Shown piece after piece: positions 7,721 through 14,914 of a stretch of DNA of 46,455 nucleotides. Both the position numbers and the translations under genes were made by a program. Positions within the stretch are counted from its first letter, which is position 1. Each line of letters begins with the position of its first letter. Below the pieces are notes generated by a model. That model searched no databases. It had not been told where the DNA came from and saw only the letters and a list, made by a program, of their open reading frames with translations. Source of the stretch: Prochlorococcus sp. AG-347-L19 (GTDB lineage: Bacteria; Cyanobacteriota; Cyanobacteriia; PCC-6307; Cyanobiaceae); the NCBI GenBank assembly GCA_003278895.1, contig QCCO01000007.1, positions 1 to 46,455 on the forward strand, given 5' to 3'.

Positions 7721-7810
7721 CTAATGAAATAAGTAAACAGATACTATTACTGCAAAAATAAGCAATGGAGACAATAATGTAAAAATTAAAGTTGAAAGAT
7801 TAATCAGCAT
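7721..7810 (-). CDS. Single-helix membrane microprotein, 29 aa
   Basis: ATG at 7808-7810 to TAG at 7721-7723. The product MLINLSTLIFTLLSPLLIFA continues with VIVSVYLFH and is hydrophobic over nearly its whole length. It is convergent with the 31-aa microprotein to its left. It could be a real membrane peptide or a chance hydrophobic frame, since T-rich DNA favours Leu, Ile and Phe codons. The Pro in mid-helix is unremarkable. Low-to-moderate support. Confidence 0.4.
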   Translation of the reverse strand: MLINLSTLIFTLLSPLLIFAVIVSVYLFH

Positions 7811-7899
7811 GAATTTTAAATAAATACACAAATTTAATAAACATCACTTTTAAGCATTTGCAATAAGTAAAATTTAAATTATTACGATATAAAAAAAAT

Positions 7900-8097
7900 T
7901 TGATTAAAGAAAGATATAAAGAAGAATATGAAGAGGGCTCGGAATTACTATGGCCTAGTGATAAAGAAGATAAAATGACTCGGCAATTTTATAAAGATTT
8001 ATCTCATCTTTCAAAAAACATAAACTATAGTAAAAAGAAAAAGCTAAACCTTCTTGAACATGTAGTTAGAATAATAAAAGGCAAAGGTTGGGGTTAA
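7900..8097 (+). CDS. Hypothetical charged small protein, 65 aa
   Basis: The best start is TTG at 7900; there is no ATG near the beginning. The product is very hydrophilic, with an acidic N-terminus (KERYKEEYEEGSELLWPSDK) and a basic C-terminus (KKKKLNLLEHVVRIIKGKGW). It ends 17 bp before the likely ATG of the CPBP protease gene on the same strand, so the two are probably co-transcribed. No domain is recognised. Confidence 0.55.
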   Translation: MIKERYKEEYEEGSELLWPSDKEDKMTRQFYKDLSHLSKNINYSKKKKLNLLEHVVRIIKGKGWG

Positions 8098-8114
8098 TTA
8101 ATATTCAAACTAAA

Positions 8115-8975
8115 ATGAAAAATGTAATGATACTAATTAGAAGTTTTTTTCTTTTAAGACCAAGAATTTTATCGACTATATTTTTTATTCCTATTCTTTA
8201 TGGCATTGGCTGGGCTTTATCTCAGCCACTTTTATTGTTTACTTTTGAAAAAGAAAATTTATCCTTAATTGGTACTATTATTACATTCTTACTTTTTATC
8301 TTTTTACTCCCATATTGGTTTTATATCAAACGAAATAAATCAAATGCTTGGATAATTCTTGGAATAACAAAAGACAAATTCTTGAAAAACTTTTTCAATT
8401 TTTCTCAAGGTATTTTATTTGCTTTAGTTTTAATAATTCTAATACTGGTGCCACTATTGCAAAAAAATTATATTTCTTGGATAGGTGAATTCTCGCCAAT
8501 AATATTGTTAAATTCTATTGTACTAGGATTAGGCGTTGGATTCGCAGAGGAAATAATTTTTAGAGGCTGGTTACTAGAAGAATTAAAATTTGAATATGGT
8601 ACAAAAATATCAATAGCTATACAAGCTATAATTTTTTGCTTCGTTCATAATTTACCTAATGAGATCTTTTGGAACATAGTAGGATTACGTTTGGGATTTA
8701 TTTTACTTGGGATATTTTTATCATTAGTAAAAATTAGAGATAAAGGTTCTTTATGGAATTGCATAGGAATACATGGAGGCCTTGTGGGTATTTGGTTTTT
8801 ATTAAATAACGGATTAATAGAATTCAAAGAAAATACACCATCTTTTTTAGCAGGGCCTTTTACACAAAATATTCCAAACCCAATCGGAAGCTTTAGTGCA
8901 ATTTTAATATTACTTTTGTTATGTTTTTTATATACAGTAAAATCAAAAAAGATTTTTACTAGACGTTTTAATTAG
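8115..8975 (+). CDS. CPBP family intramembrane metalloprotease
   Basis: 286 aa from ATG at 8115 (the frame is open to a TTG at 8088, a poorer start). The protein has about seven hydrophobic segments. The three motifs of the CPBP (CaaX protease/bacteriocin-processing, Rce1-like) family are present: EEIIFRGW with Glu145, Glu146 and Arg150, then FCFVHNL with His178, then IGIHGGLVG with His220. The first two supply the catalytic Glu and His residues. Members cleave or tether membrane peptides; the substrate here is unknown. It follows the 65-aa gene closely. Confidence 0.88.
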   Translation: MKNVMILIRSFFLLRPRILSTIFFIPILYGIGWALSQPLLLFTFEKENLSLIGTIITFLLFIFLLPYWFYIKRNKSNAWIILGITKDKFLKNFFNFSQGILFALVLIILILVPLLQKNYISWIGEFSPIILLNSIVLGLGVGFAEEIIFRGWLLEELKFEYGTKISIAIQAIIFCFVHNLPNEIFWNIVGLRLGFILLGIFLSLVKIRDKGSLWNCIGIHGGLVGIWFLLNNGLIEFKENTPSFLAGPFTQNIPNPIGSFSAILILLLLCFLYTVKSKKIFTRRFN

Positions 8976-9037
8976 ATATAAATACCGATTGATTTTTGAT
9001 TAGTAATTGTCAGATTAAAATAAAGCTTAATATTCAT

Positions 9038-9208
9038 ATGAATTTTGAGGCAGGGATAAGATTTATTGTGTTTTTAATAATTTTTGGATTTACAAACTAT
9101 CTAATGATGTTGAGAAGATATGAAAACGACATCAAAAAAAAGAAATATTTACAACAGGAAAAAATTTCCAAGCTATACCCTAACGGTTCATTTATTTTCC
9201 GAAATTAA
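9038..9208 (+). CDS. Small membrane protein, 56 aa
   Basis: ATG at 9038 is preferred over a TTG at 8996 because the upstream extension lacks protein character. One hydrophobic helix (IRFIVFLIIFGFTNYLMML) is followed by a basic stretch (RRYENDIKKKKY) and an acidic-neutral tail. The positive end lies after the helix, predicting the C-terminus inside. It is 62 bp downstream of the CPBP gene on the same strand. No family is recognised. Confidence 0.55.
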   Translation: MNFEAGIRFIVFLIIFGFTNYLMMLRRYENDIKKKKYLQQEKISKLYPNGSFIFRN

Positions 9209-9229
9209 AAAAGTTTTTGTAAAATTTCT

Positions 9230-9478
9230 TCACCATTTTTTATTAGTTTTTTGCCAACCTTCATTTAACAATTTTTGCCACAATAATCTTGCTTCTTCTA
9301 TAAAAATTTTTTTTCTAGTTTTCATCAATGGAGGATTTTCTCCATGAATTCCCATAATAATTCCTTCTTCAATATACATATAATCAATAGATTTATCAGA
9401 ATGATCTTTATCTTTATAGAAACGCATCACCCCTACAAAATTTGAGTCAATTAACCAGAAATCATTAGTTGAATTCAA
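9230..9478 (-). CDS. DUF1651-like small protein
   Basis: 82 aa starting MNSTNDFWLIDSNFVG. It ends with 'LMKTRKKIFIEEARLLWQ' followed by KLLNEGW. The pattern of an N-terminal 'WLID', a central short-strand region and a C-terminal 'R.....A..LW..L...GW' fits the picocyanobacterial DUF1651 family, many copies of which occur per genome. The match is from memory. The protein is soluble with no signal peptide; function is unknown. It is convergent with the 56-aa membrane protein. Confidence 0.7.
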   Translation of the reverse strand: MNSTNDFWLIDSNFVGVMRFYKDKDHSDKSIDYMYIEEGIIMGIHGENPPLMKTRKKIFIEEARLLWQKLLNEGWQKTNKKW

Positions 9479-9550
9479 TAAACCAAAAATTAATTTAAAT
9501 TTATCACATGTTTAGTAGCAATCTGCGAAGAAAATATTTATTTAGTTTAT

Positions 9551-9979
9551 TCAAATTTGATATGTTTTTTCTTTTTGTCTACTTTTTTTTAATTCGCCAC
9601 GTTTTTTCTTAACCTCAACTCTTTTCTTTTGTGATGCTTTAGTGGGTTGTGTAGATTTTCTTAATTTAAATGGTTGATTTAAAGCATTTTTAAGGATTGA
9701 ACTAAATTTCATTAAAGCTAGCTGCCTATTTAATAATTGATTTCTGTGTTCTTGAACCGCTAAACGTAAGCTATTATTCACTAATTTGGTTTTCAAGTTT
9801 CTCTTAAGAATTTCTTTCTGATAATCATTTAATACTTTGGAATCCTCTAAATTAAAAATAATCTCTACTCTGCTTTCAATTTTATTTACATTTTGTCCTC
9901 CAGGACCGGAGGATCTAGAAAATCGCCACTTAATTTCGTTGGATGGGATTACTAATGTTTTAGTAATTTTTAAATCCAT
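9551..9979 (-). CDS. arfB: ArfB/YaeJ-type peptidyl-tRNA hydrolase (ribosome rescue)
   Basis: 142 aa. The N-terminal release-factor domain carries the catalytic GGQ at residues 27-29 inside SSGPGGQNVNK. The C-terminus is a long Lys/Arg-rich tail (from about 105), which in ArfB enters the empty mRNA channel of stalled ribosomes. It lacks the stop-codon recognition domains of RF1/RF2, and its length matches the ArfB/ICT1 group, so it is not a truncated release factor. It hydrolyses peptidyl-tRNA on ribosomes that lack a stop codon. It stands alone on the minus strand. Confidence 0.92.
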   Translation of the reverse strand: MDLKITKTLVIPSNEIKWRFSRSSGPGGQNVNKIESRVEIIFNLEDSKVLNDYQKEILKRNLKTKLVNNSLRLAVQEHRNQLLNRQLALMKFSSILKNALNQPFKLRKSTQPTKASQKKRVEVKKKRGELKKSRQKEKTYQI

Positions 9980-10182
9980 TTTTAGTTCTTTTGATTTAGA
10001 TCTTTAGAATCATCTACTTTATACTTTAGAACATACCTTAAAATTCGATCGGTAAATACTGGGCGGTTAAGTTAGGTAAACCGAAATTCGGTGTATTTGC
10101 CGTATCAATATCTTCGGTATTTATCCTTTCATATTTCAAAGAATTATCAGATATTGAGTTTGTACTAATTCAAAGGTCGCTT

Positions 10183-10419
10183 ATGTATTCAATGTTTGAT
10201 CTTCTTTTTGAAACACCTTCATATCGCCCAGTATATGTTATTTCCGATAGTGAAATGAAGGAGTTAAAGAAAAACCAACATCAAGAAGAGCTTGATGAAA
10301 TTACAAAACAAAAAGTAAGACTTGAAGATGCTTTTAAAGCTCAACTAAAACATCTTGAAGAGAGAGAAAAAGAAGTAAAAAAAGAACTTAAAGTACTCTC
10401 AGCCTCAAAAGATAAATAA
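10183..10419 (+). CDS. Hypothetical coiled-coil small protein, 78 aa
   Basis: ATG at 10183 (a second ATG at 10192 is possible). An aromatic N-terminus (MFDLLFETPSYRPVYVISD) is followed by about 50 residues of Lys/Glu-rich helix (KKNQHQEELDEITKQK through LKHLEEREKEVKKEL), strongly predicted coiled coil. There is no membrane segment. The 200 bp upstream contain no ORF but show a near-palindrome ACCGAAATTCGGT (about 10080-10092). Two terminator-like hairpins follow the stop. I recognise the type as conserved in Prochlorococcus but not its function. Confidence 0.7.
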   Translation: MYSMFDLLFETPSYRPVYVISDSEMKELKKNQHQEELDEITKQKVRLEDAFKAQLKHLEEREKEVKKELKVLSASKDK

Positions 10420-10446
10420 TTTCTTTTCAAAGAAATTATTTTTTTT
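10415..10446 (+). terminator. Terminator-like hairpin 1 (includes stop codon)
   Basis: AATAATTTCTTT (10415-10426) pairs with AAAGAAATTATT (10429-10440), followed by a T-run. The stem is AT-only and has almost no loop, so it is weaker than the next hairpin. Confidence 0.45.
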
Positions 10447-10447
10447 C

Positions 10448-10472
10448 AAAGACGGTTTTTAACCGTCTTTTT
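10448..10472 (+). terminator. Terminator hairpin 2
   Basis: AAAGACGGTT (10448-10457) and AACCGTCTTT (10461-10470) form a perfect 10-bp stem with a TTT loop and a T-rich tail. This is a strong rho-independent terminator for the 78-aa coiled-coil gene. Confidence 0.8.
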
Positions 10473-10539
10473 CAATCTTTTTAATCTTAAGGTATTCATT
10501 AAATCCACAGATTTTAAAAAATTTTTACATAATAAATTA

Positions 10540-10644
10540 ATGAATACCAATCAAGAAAAAATAAGAATGTTCTTACCCTTTAGCTGGGTAATTTGTGCAG
10601 CAATATCTTTTGCTTATATAAATTCACATTTAATAAATACCTAA
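10540..10644 (+). CDS. Single-helix membrane microprotein, 34 aa
   Basis: ATG at 10540 to TAA at 10642. A charged start (MNTNQEKIRM) leads into one helix (FLPFSWVICAAISFAYI) and a short polar tail. It lies 5 bp upstream of the 114-aa membrane protein on the same strand, suggesting one transcript. No family is recognised. Confidence 0.55.
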   Translation: MNTNQEKIRMFLPFSWVICAAISFAYINSHLINT

Positions 10645-10649
10645 TCTAG

Positions 10650-10994
10650 ATGTCATATCCCTCTAGAGACGAATTACTTTCTTATTCAAAAGGATGGGTA
10701 GCATCTTTTTTAAATTTTCTTCCTGGTTTAGGATCGGGTTACTTATATCAAAGAAGATGGAAACCCTACTTTTTTACTATCACTGCTAGTACTGCATGGT
10801 TCGCTTTAGGTTTTTTTTTACAAGGAGATTCAGAACCCTCTCAAAGTGAACAAATAATTGGGATTTCTGGTCTTTTTTTTATATCAATAGTTACAGTTAT
10901 AGAAGCCAACTTGGCTTTCAAAAAAGCAAGTAATAAAGCAAAAGCTGAAAAAGAGAAAATAATTTCCTCTAAAAAAAAAGGATGGTTTAAATAA
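10650..10994 (+). CDS. Conserved hypothetical membrane protein, 114 aa
   Basis: Residues 14-50 contain 'WVASFLNFLPGLGSGYLYQ' then 'RRWKPYFF', the pattern of small TM2-like proteins in which a 'PG.G..Y' turn and a basic WKP motif precede a second helix. A second helix at about 50-60 and a third at about 70-90 follow. The C-terminal tail is very Lys-rich and probably cytoplasmic. It starts 5 bp after the 34-aa microprotein. Function is unknown. Confidence 0.75.
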   Translation: MSYPSRDELLSYSKGWVASFLNFLPGLGSGYLYQRRWKPYFFTITASTAWFALGFFLQGDSEPSQSEQIIGISGLFFISIVTVIEANLAFKKASNKAKAEKEKIISSKKKGWFK

Positions 10995-11096
10995 TCCAAG
11001 AAATTAGATCTAAAAAAATATTTAATTAGTTCTCTGTTTCTTAATCTAAATAATTAATTACCATAATTGATTTTTAAAGTAATGAAAAAAATTTTT

Positions 11097-11369
11097 TTAG
11101 TTATAAAAAAATAAAATTTCCTTTTCTTTAAGACCTTCCCATCCCGAGTCTATTAATAATTGATTCAATGTTTCTTTATCAAAATGCTTAGAACCCGTTT
11201 TGACGCATCTATTCCTCATTGATTTTTTAACACCACTCCTTTGTCTTTTGTTCTCCTCACCCATAATTTTATTGTATAGATCTAGCATTTTTTTCGGGAT
11301 TGGAGTACCGTCAAGATCCACTCCATTTTGAATAGCAAGATCTACAGCCTGCATTCCCATTTCCTGCAT
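11097..11369 (-). CDS. Conserved cyanobacterial hypothetical protein, 90 aa
   Basis: The product contains 'QAVDLAIQNGVDLDGTPIP', 'SGVKKSMRNRCVKTGSKHF' and 'LLIDSGWEGLKEKEILFFY', a combination I recognise as widely conserved in cyanobacteria without an assigned function. Two or three start codons lie close together (Met 1, 4 and 6 in MQEMGMQ); the first is used here. The protein is soluble and basic in the middle, and the arrangement of Arg, Lys and one Cys could bind nucleic acid (inference only). It is 68 bp downstream of the BCP gene on the same strand. Confidence 0.75.
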   Translation of the reverse strand: MQEMGMQAVDLAIQNGVDLDGTPIPKKMLDLYNKIMGEENKRQRSGVKKSMRNRCVKTGSKHFDKETLNQLLIDSGWEGLKEKEILFFYN

Positions 11370-11437
11370 AAATTAAAAAAATAGCTGAATCCATAATAAA
11401 ACAAAAGTTATTAATCTAAAATTCTTTGAATAATAAT

Positions 11438-11887
11438 TTATTGATTTTGAATTTCTTTAAGTACTCTAATAGCCTCTTTAATATGTTCAGGACCATTCAA
11501 TAAATCTCTAAAAATATGCCTAACTGTCCCTTTGCGATCAATAACGTAAGTTACCCTACCATCCATAAAACCTAATACTTTAGGAACTTTAAAAGTTTTC
11601 CTAAGAGAGTCATTCATATCACAAAGTAATGGATATTGTAATTTATTTTTATTAGCAAATGCCAAATGACTTGAGGTACTTCCATTACTTACCCCCCAAA
11701 CTTGTGCACCTAATACTTTAAATAAGTCATATTTATCTCTAAATCCGCAAACTTCTATAGTGCAACCCGGCGTATCATCTTTTGGATAAAAAAACAAAAC
11801 AAGAGGATTTTTTAAACCCTTATTTGATCTTTTAACTCCATTTTGATCCAGTAAAGAAAATTCTGGAATTTTATCTCCAATCTTCAC
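11438..11887 (-). CDS. bcp: Peroxiredoxin of the BCP/PrxQ type
   Basis: 149 aa thioredoxin-fold peroxidase reducing hydrogen and organic peroxides using thioredoxin. The active-site segment FYPKDDTPGCTIEVCGFRD (residues 33-51) shows the peroxidatic Cys42 and a resolving Cys47 five residues on, diagnostic of PrxQ. The later conserved Arg and 'SNGSTSSHLAFANK' region also fit. The length is standard. Cyanobacterial PrxQ proteins protect the photosynthetic apparatus. The 90-aa gene follows on the same strand. A hairpin with a plus-strand T-run lies in the upstream region. Confidence 0.95.
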   Translation of the reverse strand: MKIGDKIPEFSLLDQNGVKRSNKGLKNPLVLFFYPKDDTPGCTIEVCGFRDKYDLFKVLGAQVWGVSNGSTSSHLAFANKNKLQYPLLCDMNDSLRKTFKVPKVLGFMDGRVTYVIDRKGTVRHIFRDLLNGPEHIKEAIRVLKEIQNQ

Positions 11888-11950
11888 AATGATTCTTATA
11901 AAGTTCCATATTAGAGGTTAATTTGTTTTTTTTGTGGCCTTTAAGTAAAT

Positions 11951-11975
11951 AACTGATATTAAAGTCAGTTTTTTT
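11951..11975 (+). terminator. Terminator-like hairpin upstream of bcp
   Basis: AACTGA (11951-11956) and TCAGTT (11965-11970) form a short stem followed by seven T on the plus strand. No plus-strand gene ends here, so it may end an antisense RNA or be chance. The short stem gives low support. Confidence 0.35.
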
Positions 11976-12036
11976 GTTTTAAAAGATACTAAAAAATTAT
12001 AGAAATAAACTAGGGTGAATTTATTAATTCAATAAT

Positions 12037-12171
12037 ATGGAATTAATAATTTATATTTTTTTATTTCTTATTCTTTTTTTGGGAGTTATTTTTAACTTAA
12101 AAATAACTAATTTTAAAAAAGTTAAAGAGATACGAAACAAAGCTAAAGATTATTCAAAAAAGAATAATTAA
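12037..12171 (+). CDS. Single-helix membrane microprotein, 44 aa
   Basis: ATG at 12037 to TAA at 12169. One N-terminal helix (LIIYIFLFLILFLGVIF) is followed by a strongly basic tail (KKVKEIRNKAKDYSKK), so the tail is expected to be cytoplasmic. It is convergent with the 79-aa exported protein (16 bp between the stops). No family is recognised. Confidence 0.55.
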   Translation: MELIIYIFLFLILFLGVIFNLKITNFKKVKEIRNKAKDYSKKNN

Positions 12172-12187
12172 AAAGGTATTGCTAAGA

Positions 12188-12427
12188 TTAAAATTCAATT
12201 TTTTCATTTGGAGTAAATACTGAGCAATATTTTTTTACTAGTTCCTTTGGCTGACTAGTAGAGGAATTCGTTAATTTTAATTTTAGCTTTTCTATAGCCT
12301 CATTAGCATTAATCTCACCGAGTCTATATCTTGCACACGTATCTAATACTTTAAACATTTTTGTGGTAACGGCTTCAGCTGGAAAAATTAGAAAAAAAAG
12401 GTAAAAAACAAAAAATAAGTACTTCAT
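12188..12427 (-). CDS. Predicted exported small protein, 79 aa
   Basis: An N-terminal signal peptide is evident: MKYLFFVFYLFFLIFPAEA, with a cleavage-like AEA at 17-19. The mature part is about 60 residues with two cysteines (in DTCARYRLG and KKYCSVF) that could form a disulfide in the periplasm. It also contains an acidic/Leu helix (ANEAIEKLKLKL). Length and pattern suggest a periplasmic helper protein, but I do not recognise the family. Confidence 0.65.
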   Translation of the reverse strand: MKYLFFVFYLFFLIFPAEAVTTKMFKVLDTCARYRLGEINANEAIEKLKLKLTNSSTSQPKELVKKYCSVFTPNEKIEF

Positions 12428-12571
12428 TTTTTTAATAGTAAATATTTAGCGAATAGTTTCAGTAATTTAGAAAAAATTAAAATTTAATAGAATAATCTAT
12501 TTTGGGTTGAATCTAGGATTTCTATAAAATAATAATAAAATAAATTAAGATAAAATAAGTGATAGTAATAA

Positions 12572-12724
12572 ATGATCTCGGTGAAAATGAGAAAATTAAT
12601 AGATAAACATAAAATTCTTATAAATTGGTACCAAAAAAAATTCAAATTGAGTGATTATCAATTACTTTGGTTAGTTTTCTTTAAAGGAGCATTAATAACA
12701 ATAATATTTTTCAAAATTTTTTAA
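12572..12724 (+). CDS. Small membrane protein, 50 aa
   Basis: ATG at 12572 (an alternative ATG at 12587 gives 45 aa). A basic N-terminal half (MRKLIDKHKILINWYQKKF) is followed by one C-terminal helix (LLWLVFFKGALITIIFF), so the protein is tail-anchored with the basic part in the cytoplasm. It lies about 90 bp upstream of tatA on the same strand. No family is recognised. Confidence 0.5.
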   Translation: MISVKMRKLIDKHKILINWYQKKFKLSDYQLLWLVFFKGALITIIFFKIF

Positions 12725-12814
12725 TATTAAAAAAGCTATTCCAAGAATGAAATTTTCACATGATTTGACTATATTTAATAGTAGATTTCCTAATTAATTA
12801 AATAATTATCAGTT

Positions 12815-13081
12815 ATGAATATTTTTGGTGTAGGTTTGCCTGAAGTTACTGTAATACTTATCTTAGCTCTTTTAATTTTTGGCCCAAAAAAGCTTCCAGA
12901 ATTAGGAAAACAGCTTGGTAAAACTTTGAAAAGTCTTAAAAAAGCGTCGAATGAATTTCAAAATGAAATCGACCAAGTTATGAACGAAGAAGATAAAGAT
13001 GAATCTCCTAAATCTATAGAAAGCAATCAAACCAATGAAATTAATCAAGAAAAAATAGATTCAGAAAGCAGCAAAAAATAA
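12815..13081 (+). CDS. tatA: Twin-arginine translocase protein TatA
   Basis: 88 aa. One N-terminal membrane helix (residues 4-22, starting at the conserved 'GLPEVTVILILALLIFGP') is followed by the hinge FGPKKLPELGK (22-32) and an amphipathic helix to about 55. A long polar, acidic tail completes it. This is the standard TatA/Hcf106 layout; it forms the pore that exports folded proteins across the thylakoid and plasma membranes. TatA versus TatB is hard to separate in cyanobacteria; the length favours TatA. The next gene starts 4 bp after its stop. Confidence 0.9.
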   Translation: MNIFGVGLPEVTVILILALLIFGPKKLPELGKQLGKTLKSLKKASNEFQNEIDQVMNEEDKDESPKSIESNQTNEINQEKIDSESSKK

Positions 13082-13085
13082 TATC

Positions 13086-13478
13086 TTGGATAGGCCCATA
13101 ACCCCCATAAAAGAATTTGAAAGAGCATTAGATAAAGCAGCTCTTACTAAAGAAGAATATGAATTGATAGACTACATCCGCTATACAAGTGTTTTTACAC
13201 AACCTAGTCTTATTAAAGATTTAAAAAGGCCATCAAAACCTCCTCTTTTGTCGGTTCTATGTCGAATTTGCAGGAAAATTGGTTCGGAGATGCCAGATCA
13301 TTTCAAAAAAGTAATTGAATGGTCAATTGAAATAAGTGATCACAATACAAAATGGGATGCTCATTTAATTTGCGCAGAAGCATTGAATATAGACAAAATC
13401 CCATTAAGTCCTATTCATGGAACAACTTTATTTGATGTTCTTGTTGTACACAAAGAATTATTTCTTGGATTTGATTAA
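13086..13478 (+). CDS. Conserved cyanobacterial hypothetical protein, 130 aa
   Basis: The TTG start is chosen because the frame is closed just upstream and the next Met lies too far inside. It starts DRPITPIKEFERALDKAALT and contains 'LLSVLCRICRKIG' and 'WDAHLICAEALNIDK'. The protein is soluble and mostly helical, with conserved-looking Cys residues (near 58, 61 and 98). It begins 4 bp after tatA, so it is probably co-transcribed and translationally linked. I recognise it as a picocyanobacterial conserved hypothetical without a known role. Confidence 0.75.
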   Translation: MDRPITPIKEFERALDKAALTKEEYELIDYIRYTSVFTQPSLIKDLKRPSKPPLLSVLCRICRKIGSEMPDHFKKVIEWSIEISDHNTKWDAHLICAEALNIDKIPLSPIHGTTLFDVLVVHKELFLGFD

Positions 13479-13479
13479 A

Positions 13480-13797
13480 TTAATCATCTAAAGGCACAGA
13501 ATCAGTATCTACAACTTCCGAATCATCATACTTATTAATTTTATTTTCAATCCAGTTATTAATATAACTAACTAAAGGCAATGAACCTCTAAAAATAAAA
13601 ATAGAGGTAGGCAAAGCGCTTAATAAGCCGAATACAGGACTTTTAAAAAGTAATCTTCCGGCTTTTATGTTAAATAAAATAATAAGAGCTGAGGGAACTA
13701 TAACTTTAACTACTGTTTTGAGCGCCTCAAGCCAACCGACACGATATGTCCACCATATTAAAATTATGCCAACTATATAGAGGAATAAATAAGTCAT
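13480..13797 (-). CDS. Conserved hypothetical membrane protein, 105 aa
   Basis: Two to three hydrophobic helices (residues 2-17, 28-43 and about 55-70) are followed by an acidic C-terminal tail (ENKINKYDDSEVVDTDSVP). It starts with ATG. It is tightly convergent with the preceding plus-strand gene (1 bp between the stops). The acidic tail is probably exposed. The family is not recognised. Confidence 0.65.
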   Translation of the reverse strand: MTYLFLYIVGIILIWWTYRVGWLEALKTVVKVIVPSALIILFNIKAGRLLFKSPVFGLLSALPTSIFIFRGSLPLVSYINNWIENKINKYDDSEVVDTDSVPLDD

Positions 13798-13888
13798 AAA
13801 AATAGTATAATGATTATCTATTTATCTTGTTCTTGCTAAGAAAAAGATTTTATAATTTTCTTTAACATCAATCAATCAAATTCTTGTA

Positions 13889-14104
13889 ATGAGTTTTTCT
13901 GAAATAAGAAAATTTTTAATTAAGATGCAATCTGATGAAGAATTAAAAAAGCAGGTTACGACATCCTCTACAGCAGATGATGTAGCCCTAATAGGTCAAC
14001 GCTTAGGTTATGACTTTTCAGGAGATGATCTCTTAAGATTTAATGGACAAAAAGTTGATAAAGTTACCGTAAGAAAGGTAGATCATCCAGGAGAATACCA
14101 CTAA
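13889..14104 (+). CDS. Nif11-domain small protein
   Basis: 71 aa. The pattern MSFSEIRKFLIKMQSDEELK, then 'TADDVALIGQRLGYDFSGDD', matches the Nif11 domain: a helix with F-x-x-x-x-x-D-x-x-L, then 'A..V..IA...GY.F...D'. In marine cyanobacteria this domain also serves as the leader of lanthipeptide (prochlorosin) precursors. Here the C-terminus (FNGQKVDKVTVRKVDHPGE) lacks a Gly-Gly cleavage site and Cys/Ser/Thr-rich core, and no lanthionine synthetase gene is in the window. A stand-alone regulatory or unknown role is therefore more likely than a peptide precursor. It is convergent with the next gene (1 bp between the stops). Confidence 0.8.
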   Translation: MSFSEIRKFLIKMQSDEELKKQVTTSSTADDVALIGQRLGYDFSGDDLLRFNGQKVDKVTVRKVDHPGEYH

Positions 14105-14105
14105 A

Positions 14106-14591
14106 TTAAGACTTAACCCATATTGCAAGCCCTCCTCCCCTGCCTCGAGCACATAACCAATTATCTTTAGTGCTAATTCCTACAAGTGAGAAAAAAGGCA
14201 TTTTTTTATCTTCTGGTTTTTTTAATTCCTTATTAAATAAAAGTAGGCTACTAATAGTAATTTTCAATTCTTCAAAATAAAAAGCTAATAAAGGTCTAAG
14301 CCCTTTTAATTCTGCCCTCCCTACAAATGTAATATTTAATAATCCGAAATTAATTGAATTTTTTATTTCATAATTTATTTGATCCTCTTTATTTATACTT
14401 TTTAATTCGAGTCTTGCCGACAATACTTGGAGAATAGAACTGGGTATATTTTTGATTTCGTCTGACTCCTTTCCCCATACATACTTAAACTTCCATATTC
14501 CCAACAATTCCTCATGTACGATTCCGCTGCCATTTTTTTGAGAATTTTTTTCCAATAGCTTTATCTCATTAATATCCGGGAAGTGTTTCAT
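14106..14591 (-). CDS. Conserved hypothetical protein, possibly PAP/fibrillin-like
   Basis: 161 aa from ATG at 14591 (the frame is open to a TTG at 14615). The sequence runs 'ELLGIWKFKYVW', then 'GLLNITFVGRAELKGLRPLL', then 'PFFSLVGIS' and 'WLCARGRGGGLAIWVKS' at the C-terminus. Strand-rich segments opening with a 'L.G.W' motif and ending in a Gly-rich strand resemble the lipocalin-like barrel of plastid lipid-associated proteins (PAP/fibrillin). This is a weak, recollected similarity. There is no signal peptide. It is convergent with the Nif11-like gene. Confidence 0.65.
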   Translation of the reverse strand: MKHFPDINEIKLLEKNSQKNGSGIVHEELLGIWKFKYVWGKESDEIKNIPSSILQVLSARLELKSINKEDQINYEIKNSINFGLLNITFVGRAELKGLRPLLAFYFEELKITISSLLLFNKELKKPEDKKMPFFSLVGISTKDNWLCARGRGGGLAIWVKS

Positions 14592-14764
14592 AATAGATTT
14601 TAATCTAAGGATCAAATACTAGGATAACTTCAAAAAAATTGTTCTTAGTTAGAAAATCTTTCTAAAAAGATTTCTTTGTTTCAGTATATTTCCAAAAAAA
14701 TAATTTTTTGGCACACATAAGGAACAAACTCTCGTTATTATATTTACATAAAGTTACTAAACTA

Positions 14765-14875
14765 ATGGATTTTATTTCTAAAAGCCAAGGATACATACCA
14801 CTAAAAGCAGTTCCTTACATATTTTTCTTAGCTGTTGTACTAAGTATTACAACTTCAACTAATACATTTGTCTAA
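14765..14875 (+). CDS. Single-helix membrane microprotein, 36 aa
   Basis: ATG at 14765 to TAA at 14873. A polar start (MDFISKSQGYIPLKAV) precedes one helix (PYIFFLAVVLSITTST) and a short polar end. Its size resembles small photosystem or cytochrome b6f subunits, but it does not match PsbK, PsbI, PetN, PetL or PetM as I know them. It lies 39 bp upstream of the CrtISO-like gene. Confidence 0.55.
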   Translation: MDFISKSQGYIPLKAVPYIFFLAVVLSITTSTNTFV

Positions 14876-14914
14876 AACGAATTAGTTTTACGAGAAAAGT
14901 AAAGTAAATATTTA

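Noticed and set aside
9120..9347. 75-codon plus-strand ORF
   Set aside because: It overlaps the DUF1651-like gene on the other strand and the end of the 56-aa membrane gene; its sequence is a Phe/Lys-rich shadow.
13889..14104. Lanthipeptide (prochlorosin) precursor
   Set aside because: The Nif11-like leader pattern is present, but there is no GG site, no Cys/Ser/Thr-rich core, and no lanthionine synthetase gene in the window.
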